DNA from: Glomus cerebriforme
Lineage: Eukaryota; Glomeromycota; Glomeromycetes; Glomerales; Glomeraceae
Length of the DNA: 43,625 nucleotides
NCBI GenBank assembly: GCA_003550305.1
Contig: QKYT01000003.1
Coordinates: forward strand, 191,633-235,257
Reading direction: 5' to 3'
Positions within the stretch are counted from its first letter, which is position 1, and every line of letters begins with the position of its first letter. Below, in pieces: positions 20,663 through 32,125 of the stretch. Both the position numbers and the translations under genes were made by a program. The notes under the pieces were generated by a model. It was not told where the DNA came from and made no database searches. It was given only the letters and a program-made list of their open reading frames with translations.

Positions 20663-22640
20663 AAAAATATTATTAGATAATTTTTTTTAAAAAAAAGATT
20701 ATCTATCTGATTGAAATATAATAGAATTATTACATCATATTATATAAAAACTAAGAACAATTATTTTATTACTGATTGTTATTTAATAGATAAATTTTAG
20801 TATTGCTATGAAAAAAAAATATATATTATTATAATTTTAACTAATTAAAATTACAAAAATTTGAAATTAAAACATTTAGTGATCTAGCTATTTTAGTAAT
20901 ATATAATTAATGAAAAGCATCCAGAACTCTAGATGGATAATCTTTAAGACAAATTTAAAAATATTTCAATAAAGAAAATATAATTAGTATTGAAAAATTT
21001 AAAGATGAATGTAAATACTGAAGAATTTGTACATGAATAATATAATAAATAAATAAATAAATTTTTTATTTATATTATATAACAATAATTTTTAATTGTA
21101 AATTACAATTTTATAAATTATACAAGTTTCATAAGTTTTATCAAGTTTTGCAGATTTTATAAGTTTCATCAAGTTTTGTCAATTTTGTAATTTCTCATTT
21201 TATTAAAATTTTGACAAAATGTTTAAACTAGTTTCACATATGTCAATTGCTAAACTTATTAGTTTTACCTAGAAACCTTAGTTGAAAAGGCACTAGGAGC
21301 TTATATATAACTAAGATGCAATAAGATACAGTAAATTAATAATAATTTTGGCAAGTATTATTTTATAATTTTGGCTGAATTTGGAATATAATAACTTAGC
21401 ATCCAAAAAGTAATCTACAACTGGTAAATAAATAGAAATTTTTTGGCTTTCTACCAATTTTTTATCAACTTCAAAACAGTTTTATGGTACTACCAGATTG
21501 CTATCATAGCACTAAGTTGGATTTCCAAATTATATATCCCAATTAATCAGAATTATGCTATAGTGCTAGCTAAAATTAATTGCAAAATTATTGCATTACT
21601 CGTTATCTTTTTTTACACTATTTTGATACCTTGAAAGACCATCAAACAGGTGTAGAAGAAAAGTAACTTCAACACCTTAATAGGTAACCAAAGATGTTTG
21701 AAAACATGTAAATAAATAAATAGCTCTTTATTAATAAAAAAAGACATAAAGCATTAATAACAAGTGGATAGCTAAAAGGTAATAAAAAGGTGGCAAAGTA
21801 ATAAAAATATGTGAATAGCTACAAGGCAACAAGAAGAGTACAGAGGAATGAAAACAAACAGATACCAACTTGGTCATAAAAAGACAAAACAGTAACTAGG
21901 TAACAATATACTTATGACTAGATAACAATATAGTGCAACTGGATAACAGTCTTATAAGATTGTTATCCAGTATTTATAAATAAATATAATTATATATTTA
22001 CCTATCTTTAAATATATATATATACAAATAAGATAAATTAAGATCACTTTTTATTTTGCATTTAAAACTTATATATAAATAAATATAACTTTTGTTATAA
22101 TAAAGAGAAAAGATATTATCTTCATTTATGTTATAAAATAATATAGTTAAAGACTTAATATCAAATATACAGTAATTAGAGTTAGAATATTTGTATTACT
22201 GTATATATTAATATTGTATTTTAATATACAGTATACTAGTACTAATTTTTATATTAACTAACTAACCCTTGAACTTTTCAATCCTAAATATATAAATAAT
22301 GTGTTTAGTAGTATTAAATTAATTATTCAAATGTTTACAAGAAATAAATTCTTATAACTAATTATTTTTTATTGTTCTGTTATAAACTTATACAAAAATT
22401 CTTAAAAAATATGAAATTATACTAATATTTATGTTTTTATATACTGTATCAGTAATAATAAAATTTTGTTTTTAGAGTATAATAACAAGGATTTGAATTA
22501 ATATAACAGTTCACTTCTGATAAAAGAATGCTTGATTGATTTTGTTCAATTTTTAAATTTAGTTTGGGTTTCAGATCACAAAGACAAATAAAAATATTCT
22601 TTCATAAATCATAAGTTTAACCTTTACTATTGCCTTTTTT
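20663..22640. other. AT-rich DNA with a possible fourth MITE A relative and a strong palindrome
   Basis: No gene seen. The reverse complement of about 21110-21288 begins CTAAGGTTTCTAGGTAAAAC and contains GTTTAGCAA and many AAACTTGATAAAACTT blocks, which loosely resemble family A. A near-perfect 34-bp palindrome is at 21938-21971. Several TAACAATA/GGTAACA motifs precede it. Confidence 0.4.
21938..21971. repeat. 34-bp near-perfect palindrome
   Basis: Arms ACTGGATAACAGTCTTA and TAAGATTGTTATCCAGT meet without a loop and mismatch at one pair. Half-site relatives ACTAGGTAACAAT and ACTAGATAACAAT lie just upstream (about 21894-21930). Confidence 0.8.
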
Positions 22641-25600
22641 TTGCTACCAAGAAATTTCTCCTTCGAGATACTATTATTGTAGGCTCATTAAAACTAACAT
22701 TCCTTACTAAAGAAAAAAGAATTTTGGAGGGTTTTTTTAAAAAAAATATCTTGGAATATTGCTGTACCAGCATTAGGATGGAATTTCTATTATAATGTTG
22801 GTGCGGTGATGATCACCTACGGGCTACGGTGACATTAAATATTATTTATTGGATTTTATACAATGATATATAATGAGTTGAAATAAACATCGATTTGAAT
22901 GACAAATGATAATTAATCGGGTAATTTTTTTTTTTTAATTTATCGAGATCATTCAATCAAATTAAGTATTAAAAAAATATTAGAAATAAAATATTCAGAA
23001 TAAAGAAAGATACTTTAAAGAATGATTGATTTATAATAATAATTATCAATTGAATAATCTACAAAAAAAATGTGATTAATGGCCAAGATAAAATGATAGA
23101 AAATTAATGCTGTATTACGGTGGATGGAACGCGGTTTAATGTTTGCTTTTACCAACCAAGGACGGAAAGAAGCAAAAGAAGGATGATATTAAAAATAAAA
23201 AAGGATGACATTTAACAAATTACAAAAATTGTAAATTTGTACATAAAAGGATTAAATTAAATTTTTGTTTAATACAGTAAATTAGTTCAAAAACATTAAT
23301 CCCAAATTTAGGAGGTTCATAAACAAATAAACAGAAATTAGAAATTTCAAAAAAAAAAAAACTTTCGGGAAATGATCGCTACTACGCTTAGCGGCATTAA
23401 ATCTATTTTTAGGTAATAACCAAATCAGGTTCCGCCATCAACCGAAATTGGCAATAAACATTGTAAAGATATATTGATGACGAATTATTTTTTGAAGATC
23501 ATCAGTAAAAATATTTAATAATATAATTTATTATTTTTTTTTTTTTGATCGTGTCACTATAATTGATTGAAAATCATTATTATTATTAAAAATTCTAAAA
23601 AAAAGAAGAATTGGGGCTAAAAAAAATAGAATATTTGGAAATTACTATTTATGGAAACTAAATTTTTATCGTAAAGATAGATTGATATCCATTCTTCTTG
23701 TACAAGTCAGATGAACAAAAAAAACCGGGTACCCTTCGTACAAAATTAACGAAAAAGCAATTAAATAAGTAATTAATTAATAATAATTTAACTGACGTTA
23801 AGAATAATAAAAAATGACCAATTAATCATTATTTAACATGAATTTCAAATTAAAAAGTAGAATTCTTTATAAAGTAAAATTTAATATAATGCGCAGCAAG
23901 CAGGTTCTTTCTTTTGACATTGTTCGATAATTTTGGTATAAGCAAACAAAGCCAAAATAAGTAAAAATGAAGGATTTTTTAAGAAAACAAACATTTCTTC
24001 AAGAACATACAGTATATATTAAAATTTTAAGATTTTCTCAACAAAGATTAAAAATATTTAGTGACTGCATAATATCATCATGATCATGATTAAAAACCTG
24101 GGTATTTACCAGAATATTTGGCATTATTTGGTCACGATACTGGATAACTTGGTAATGCGATGACTCGGGGTCATTACGAATATGACATAATTTTCATCCA
24201 ATGAAAAGATGAAAAAAAAAAATTATTAAGGGGCCCATGCATTGACCCATTATAAAACGTCATAATTAATTTTTATCAAGTTATTTACTAATACAGATTA
24301 GGCAGTTGCACTAATGTAAATTTAAATGAACGACCAAATAAACAAATTCTCCGAGAATATCTCCGAGAAGATTCCATAATTAATTTCGTATTTCAAGCCA
24401 CATATAACGATTCTGACGTAGAATCATTATAATTTTCCGCGTCTACCGTTTTTAATGAAAATGTGATATGGTTATACAACATATGACTTTCGACAACGTG
24501 GTTCATGGTTTATCGATAATGCATGAGATTTTCTATGTAGTAATAACGCATTTAGGGCTGAATGGAATATGATTAATGTACCAAAATTCAAAGAAAGGAA
24601 GGAAGAAAAAAAAAATTCCAATTTAAAAGTAAACCTTTTTAAGAGATAAACACAATTTCCTATATAGATATTAATTCAAAATATTACCTGATTAATCTTA
24701 TTGATAGATCTGAGTATCAAGATTCAGATTATTATTATTATTATTATACAATAATAATTTTTGGTTTTTATAATATAAATTTCCTTTTTCATAATATAAT
24801 TAATTTTCCTTTTTCCATAAAGTAATTCAAAAAAAAAAAAAATAAATAAAATTTTTTTAAAATGCTGAGAAATCTAAATCTTTTGATTATTATTAAAAGA
24901 TGAATATTTGTTATAAGTATTGTTCAAAATAAAACAATTTTGTTTGTTTGGAGGATTGCGAATTGAACATTGTTTAATAATATACAGACCTTGTAAAATG
25001 GATTATTTTAGAATTTTTTTCAACCGAAATTCCCTTATTCAATAATTTTCATACATCATCAGTTTCAAGATGATTAACTTAGTAATTGACTTTTTAATGA
25101 GGAGATAATCTTAGTTAAGATATATGAGGAAAAGTTTTTTAAAACTTTATATCCTTTAAAGTTTAATGTAATTTTTATTTTAATAATTTTTTTAAGAATA
25201 AGACTTCCTTTTTCAATAATTTTCATATAATTTCTTTTTTTTTGTTTACTTAAAGGAAATGATTTACCGAAATTCAAGTTTTAATCTAATCTTTGTGTTT
25301 ATCTTCTCCGAGTTACAAAGAAAATCTTTACTATATAACATAATCATAGACTCACTAAGGACAATGTTAATTTCATATAAAATTTTTTTAATGTTTCAGA
25401 AAAACTTTATGACAAATTTTATCGGTCTTACTTTTTTTTCTTTTCATTTCTTTTTATTGCTTTGTCATGATTAATCGATTGCGAATTTAATCATACTTTG
25501 CAAAGAATGATGTACGACATAAAGCGCATAATCTATAATTTTTATCCAAAATTTTAATCAAAAAAAAAAGATCAATTTCTGAATAAACTTTTGAAAAAAA

Positions 25601-26149
25601 AACAGGGTTTTAAATAAAATCTATTTATAGAATATAACTATTATTCTTTATTCCTACGACAATTCATGTGATTAAAATAAAAATGTTCGTAGATCATACG
25701 ATACAAATTTCCCAATGATGTATATAATTTATCATAAGCCACTTAATATATATGCATATACTGTATATATACTGTATATAAAAAAAAAAATATTTTATAA
25801 TATATATCTGATATAATATACAGTATATTATATAACTGTAAATAAAATACATCATTGTAAATTCGGAAGAATTTTTATGACACATAAAATTTTACGTCAT
25901 ACAAATAAGGAAATTCAAACTAACCTAGATTTGAAAATTAACTATCTTAAAATTTTATAAAAGGACTCGGTTGATGTTTGTTTCTTTTGATTCACGCCAA
26001 AAGGTTTTTAAAGCTTTTTGCTGTTAATTGAATGACTATTATTTTATTATCTATAGATAAAATTTTTTTAATAAAACATAAAAATATATATATATACAAT
26101 CCTTTTTTTTTCTTATATTTTTACTTTATTCATTCGATCAACTCCTCAA
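22641..26149. other. Long gene-poor upstream region of the receiver gene
   Basis: No exon with convincing protein composition was found on either strand, and no tRNA-like cloverleaf was seen. The text is less monotonous than the transposon regions and has isolated mixed-composition blocks (22800-22840, 23370-23460, 24110-24240, 24330-24560), which could be regulatory or belong to an untranslated transcript. The alternating motif TATACTGTATA recurs at 25757-25776 and 25818-25828. An A/T dinucleotide run (26084-26098) lies about 55 bp before the ATG. Confidence 0.45.
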
Positions 26150-26721
26150 ATGTCAGCTACAACTTGTAATGTAACATCAGTTACTACTAATGATCTTATG
26201 GCAAATAATTCATCCGCTTCAACTTCCTTTTCTCTTTCTACAACGATTTTCAAAACTTTAGTCGTCGATGATAATGTAATAACCGGTAAAATCCTCGCTA
26301 AAATTTTGGAAAAAGAATTTAATCATAAAGTTACTTGTGTTATGAGTGGTAGTGATGCTTTGGAAAAATTATCTAATGAAAATTTTGACATTATTTTCAT
26401 GGATATTGATATGCCAAAACAAACCGGTGTTGAAACTTGTGTCAAAATACGAAATACTACAGTTGTTTTGGAAGAAAATAGAAAAATCCCTGTTCTCGCT
26501 TATACAACAAATCCATGGGAAGAAAGTTTTGATCAAGCAGGAATGGTAAGTTTATTATAATCTAATCTGTTTTTATTTATTTATTTATTTTTTTTAAAAG
26601 AACAAAATATTTATAGAAAAAAAAATTTTTTTATTAATATTAGAATGGATATATCGCTAAACCAGCATCGCCGGCCAAAGTTCAATCTGAGCTTGAAAAA
26701 ATAGCTCGAAATGCGTTATGA
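26150..26721 (+). CDS. Single-domain two-component response regulator (receiver protein)
   Basis: Exon 1 is 26150-26545, intron 26546-26643 (GTAAGT ... TATTAG, 98 bp), exon 2 26644-26721 ending TGA; 157 residues. Splicing joins QAGM to NGYIAKPASPAKV, the expected receiver C-terminal motif, so the intron is well supported. Residues 1-33 are a Ser/Thr/Asn-rich leader. From 34 on is a complete CheY-like receiver: Asp40-Asp41 (VVDDN, metal site), Asp85 (IIFMDIDMP, phosphoacceptor), Thr119/Thr120 (LAYTT, switch), Lys138 (AKP). There is no DNA-binding, Hpt or kinase domain, so it would take phosphate from a histidine phosphotransfer protein and signal by contact with partners, as in the stand-alone branch of fungal phosphorelays. 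The family function is known; this protein's pathway is not visible. It stands alone in a gene-poor stretch and shows none of the stop-generating decay seen around it. Confidence 0.88.
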
Positions 26722-28093
26722 ACGTTATGAACCCTCTTTTACTTATAATACCCCATATTCCTGTATATATACCTTCCTTTAAAATAAAAAATTTCCCTGT
26801 TAAATAATGTATCATATATGTAAACGTTAGAAACGTTAGAGATAAAAAAAATCATATATATATATATATTATTATGAAATCGATTCGATCATAAATAAAC
26901 TATATTCGATAGTTTTCGCTTAAGACATTTAAAAAAAAAAAGTGGCGCTGGCTCCACTTAATGATATGAAAGAAAGGAGAAAAAAATTAACTGTGAAAAT
27001 CATTCCAATTATTTAGACAAAAAAATAAGCATTTATATTTTTATATTAATCAACAATATCTAAAGAAAAAAAAAATAATAGATTTAATTACAATGTTAAG
27101 AAAGTTATTTAAGAAATCCACAGTAATTAGAATAACCTACTGTAGTATGCCTTTTGTTATATGTTCAAAAAATTATTATGTTTAATTAATTAATTAATAA
27201 ATAAAGACATGATTCGTTATAAAAAATGAAATATTTATTTCTTGCTTTCATAATAATTTGTATTTATTCAATACTAGTCCTTTTTTTCTTTCTTTCAAAA
27301 ATTATTGATAATATACTGTATCTAATTTTCAGACAAAAAAATAAAATAAAATAAATAAATCGGCAGGTAATCACATCCATTTTATAATTTTACATTAACT
27401 GTTGAACCTTAGTCGTTCCAAATAATTATGCATATTAATCCTTATTATTTTATGAATTTGGAAGGGTAATGTTCCTAGACGATTTCTCATACATATTTAG
27501 ATACATGTTTTTTCTTTAAATATAAACATTGAAAATTTTTTCCTAAAATATTCACTCTTTGGAATCTTTTTGTTACATAAGCGGTCCTGCGTCAAGTTGA
27601 TTTCCTTTCAAAGATTTTTATAGTTGAAACTTACCAAATTAAGCCTCATTTTCCTCTAAATTACAGTGTACTTTACGGTCAATTTTCTCGGATAGTATAT
27701 ATTTTCCTTATTTTCTTGTATCAATGATATTAAAAGCTTTGCAAATATTCATAAGGTATAGATTGTTAATAAAATAATGTTTAAAATAATAGTGAGATAA
27801 TGAATTTTGTCGCGTAATATTTCATCCGGTTAAAATAACAAGAATCCGCCACATGATGTTCACTTAAAGCCGTTGTGGCGTGAATATTCATTTAATACAC
27901 ACATGATACTTGTTCGTTAATCATTTTAAAGAATCAATGATCAATCAATAATCTTCTAATGGTAGAAATATATATATTTTTCTTTTTCGTTAAAAAAAAA
28001 ATTCTTTTTCGTTTCATTACTGTGCCAATACGTTCACATAAAAATTTGTAAGATTACGATACCTCATTTAGAAAATTTTAGGAACGGGTATCA
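26722..28093. other. Downstream region of the receiver gene, no further gene seen
   Basis: The 3' flank includes an ATATAT run (26854-26869) and AAATAAA/AATAAA-like polyadenylation candidates near 26780-26900. A stem with arms CGCCACA and TGTGGCG and a loop of about 20 bases lies at 27847-27881. Confidence 0.45.
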
Positions 28094-30249
28094 TTACGTC
28101 AATTTGTATTTTATGCCATCATATTCTTCATTTATAGTTAGTTTGTGATGATCGAATTTATTGGGATCTTGGTACAAACGATGTGGGATTTCGCATATAT
28201 AGATAGATGAGTGTTCGTAATTTCGACATATGACCTTAAATTTCCTCGTGTCAATGGTAAGATGAGGCTTAGTCAAGAAGGCTGATTTGCAAATAAAATG
28301 TATAAAATGTATGGCAAATTTTCGAACAATACACATTTATCATCTACCACTAAATTATATCTCAGACATAAAATGCGGGCACATGATGTAAATATTACAT
28401 CTTTCCTTTTAAGATGAGGTAGATAAAAATTTTTCCTTTTAACATTAAAATATCATAATATTAACCAAAATTATGGAACAATAAGTGATTCTAGTAAGTT
28501 CTTGGTTTATTTTTCTTTAACGTTAAACTGAAAAATAAACTATTACCGTACTAATTTACTACTAGTAAATAAAAGGTAATACATGTGTCATTTTTTCTAC
28601 GGTAATGGCATTTATCTTAGCCTAAACTATTATGATTTCTGAAAGTTTAAGCGATAATATGCATAATTAATCATTGTTTTGATCAGAATTCGATTTTAGA
28701 TTTATTTTTTTTTTCTGGTAAGATCAAGAGTATTCTACATAAATTAAACTTTTTTTTTTTGTGTTTACTAACAAAAATAGGAGAAGAATGATGTAAAACT
28801 AATCATTATATTGGAGTTTGTTTAATCATATTGGGTTAAAAAAAAAATTATTCTAAAGTTCTAATGTAAATTATTATGATTACATGTAACAACTCCAAAA
28901 TGAAAAAAACGTCAGAAATGATGTATTTTATATTGAAAAAAAGAGAAGTCTTTTAAACAAAACAACTAAACTTTAAAATTATTTATTAGTAAAATTAAAG
29001 TTGATTGTAGAATTTAAATGATATTTAATGTTCTAGTTTTTACAAATTGGTTATTAATTCGTAATCCGTGTAACAATCGGAGAAAATTGTTAATTTTAAT
29101 TAATGCCGATCAGGGATAATTATATATATTATTTTATATATTAAACCAAAAAGTGCAAGAATCTCTCTTGCCATATATCTAACAGTACTAATTAAACACT
29201 ATCCTAAATAAGTGACCATGAGGACTGTAATGTCTCTTTAATTCATAATTTATATAAGAATTGATAAAAACATGTGATTTATATCTCATGTGATTAGACA
29301 CGTGATGATATACAAATTTCAAAAACTGAAATTATACTTCCCACCAAAAAGAAAATTTGTATTATGCGGCTTTTCAAAGAAGGAAATTCAAGTGCTAATC
29401 CAATTTTTTTCATATTTGATTTCCCCAGATTTTACTAATTAATTTCTCTGATTCTTAAATGGATCACTAATTAAGATTTAAAACTTGGAGGAATTTTAGC
29501 AGTATTTAACAAGTAACTTTATTAGTTAAATCTTTATTTTCCTTTGCTAAAAGTTAAAAAATTATGTTATAATATAATTGATTTTACATTCTAAAAGAAA
29601 TTCTTTTAGAAAGTAAAAACTTGGATTTGATGATATAATATAATATTTTCTGATCTTTTATGAATATAATATTAAAAAGTTAAAGTATTATTTATTAAAA
29701 AAGATTTAATATATATAAAGCTTTAACTAGATCAGATCAAATAAATTGCATATATTGTAGTTTATTTAGATTTGTATTTTATGAATAAGACTGAATAGTT
29801 TAAACTAATCTGAATTATTCAAATTTGATAAATAGTAATTTTCTTAATAAGATTATATTAATTCAATTGATTAAATAAATAAATAAAAAATAAACTTATT
29901 AGAAGCAATTAATTATATAAAAAATAAATACATTAACTGATAAATTAATGTATTAGCTATAATAATATAATGATAATATTAAATTAATATTGAAATTAAG
30001 TTTTAAAATTATTAATATCATAATACCATGAATAATATATTTAAATTACTATCTTTTGAATAATATTATAAGCAAATTTAACTTTAAATAAAAAGTAATA
30101 TAAAATAAATTATAATACTGTATTTATTAAAAATAAATATTTGATTTTAAAAAATAATATATGAAAATTTATAATAAAAAAGCTATGATTATATGATTTA
30201 TATTTTAAATTATATAGTTAATTTAACAATTATTTTTTTTATAAAAAGA
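28094..30249. other. AT-rich intergenic DNA
   Basis: No gene supported. An 80-codon minus-strand frame at 28094-28336 has a fairly balanced composition but nothing else in its favour. From 29500 on the sequence is almost pure A/T. Confidence 0.4.
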
Positions 30250-30269
30250 AATTTTATAAAAAATTGGAT

Positions 30270-30465
30270 ACTGTTAGTATTTTAGTATATATAGTATAAA
30301 GTATACTGTTTTTCAGTATATGTATAAAAACAGTATATAAAATATACTGAAATACAGTATATTTAATATGATATAACAGTATACTTTGTACTGTTGTGCA
30401 AAATACAATATATTTACAGTATACTTTATAATATTGCATATGAAAATACAGTATATTTATAATAT
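30270..30465. repeat. Cluster of TATACTG/CAGTATA inverted motifs
   Basis: About nine occurrences of AGTATACTG, CAGTATATA or ACAGTATACTT in both orientations within 200 bp, at irregular spacing of 15-30 bp. Adjacent sites can pair into small hairpins. The same motif is seen singly at about 296, 22200-22240 and 25757-25828. Confidence 0.7.
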
Positions 30466-30518
30466 CTCAATTTTTTATAGAGAAATTATATTTATTTTTT
30501 TATGAATTTATTTGATAG

Positions 30519-31981
30519 TCACTGGCGGTTAATTTACAAATAATTCACCAAGTGGTAAATTTTACCTTGATTTTCATAATGCATAAATTTATATTTTAAA
30601 AATAATTCATTAAGGGGTGAATTTTACCTATTTATATTAACTATTTTTGGTTAATAATTTTTACCTGGTTTGTTTTTTTTCTTGTTCATTTCTTTTTCAT
30701 ATTTTTTTTTNTTTNTTTCTTTTTATTATTTTGTAGGTAATAGTAGTATTATATTATTGTCTTTTAATATTTTGTAAGTAATAGTGGTTTGTAATAGTTG
30801 TATTTTTTTGGTTTTTCTATATAGTTGCATTTTTCATTTTTAACTTTTGATATTTTTAATTTTGACTTTAACAATTTTAAACTCTGACATTTCAAATACT
30901 GACACGAACTTTAACTCTTAATTTTAAACTCTGACATTTCAAACTCTGATGTGAACTCTGACTCTATAATTTTAAACTCTGATATTCAAATTCTGATATG
31001 AACTTTGACTCTATAATTTTAAACTCTGACACAAACTTTAACTTTAATAATTTTAAACTCTGACATTTCAAACTCTAATATAAACTTTGACTTTAATAAT
31101 TTTAAACTCTGATGTTTTAAATTCAGATGCAAACTCTGATTTTGATAATTTTAAACTCTGACATTTCAAATTCTGATGCGAACTCTGACTTTTAATAATT
31201 TTAAACTATGATGTTTCAAACTTTGACACAAACTCTAACTTTAATAATTTCAAACTCTGATATTTTAAATTTAGATGTGAACTCTGACTTTTAATAATTT
31301 CAAACTCTGACGTTTTAAATTTAGACATGAATTCTGACTTTTAATAATTTTAAACTAATATTTCAAACTCTGACATGAATTCTGACTTTAATAATTTTAA
31401 ACTCTGACATTTCAAACTCTGATATGAACTCTAACTTTTAATAATTTTAAACTCTGACGTTTCAAACTCTAATGTGAACTCTAATTTTTAATAATTTGAA
31501 CTCCAACATTTCAAACTCTGACTGAATTCTGACTTTAAATAATTTTAAACTCTGACACTTAAATTTAAACTCCAATATTTTAAACTCTAATTATAATTTA
31601 AATTCCAATATAGTAAGTGATATATTACTAATTAAATACAAGCTTTATTTTTTTCATTATTTTAATAATTACATTAATTGTTTTTATTAGTAGTTTAATA
31701 AATAGTTAAAATGCAGATGTTTTTTACTTTTTTTTTTTTTTTATTATTTGTAAATAATTGTTTCTTTTTTCTATTTTAAACCATTTATTAAACAAAATAA
31801 AAAAAGCATTTTTATAATAAAATCTTATATATAATTTTATAAATTTACCAAAATTTCTTTGATAAATTAATAAATATAAAATTATGTAATAAAAATCACA
31901 TGATATGGTGAAATTAACCTCTGGTAAATTATTTAAAAATCCACTTTCTGGTTAATTATTTTTTAAATTAACCTCTGGTAA
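30519..31981. mobile_element. Inverted-repeat element carrying a minisatellite
   Basis: The left arm (30519-30565, with GGTTAATTTACAAATAATTCACC and AAGTGG) matches the complement of the right arm (31941-31981, with GGTTAATTTAAAAAATAATT and AAGTGG). Related GGTAAATTTTACC palindromes occur at both ends. No clear target duplication. The centre is a long tandem array. Likely non-autonomous, class uncertain. Confidence 0.5.
30860..31600. repeat. Minisatellite of about 48-60 bp units
   Basis: A repeating block of AATTTTAAACTCTGAC, ATTTCAAACTCTGA and TGNGAACTCTGACTTT occurs roughly a dozen times. The basic element is the decamer AAACTCTGAC, itself repeated three times per unit. Copies vary by C/T and G/A changes. 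Confidence 0.85.
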
Positions 31982-32125
31982 AATTCATCTCTGGTAAGCG
32001 TTAAAATCATCCAAAAAATAAATCAGTTTTCAGTTTTTCTTCACTTTATTACAGAATATTACATGTAATGCAATATAATTATGTAATGTTAAAAATTACG
32101 CCATAAAAATTTCTCTGACAAATAT

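Noticed and set aside
22790..22840. tRNA-like sequence around GGTGATGATCACCTACGGGC
   Set aside because: No complete cloverleaf, T-loop or acceptor stem could be drawn.
28094..28336. 80-codon minus-strand frame as a gene
   Set aside because: The composition is acceptable, but there is no motif, no neighbour exon, no repeat copy and no recognised family; it could be chance.
30254..30439. Minus-strand 61-codon frame
   Set aside because: It translates the TATACTG motif cluster; low complexity.
30860..31600. CRISPR-like array
   Set aside because: Units are contiguous diverged copies without unique spacers, and the genome is eukaryotic.
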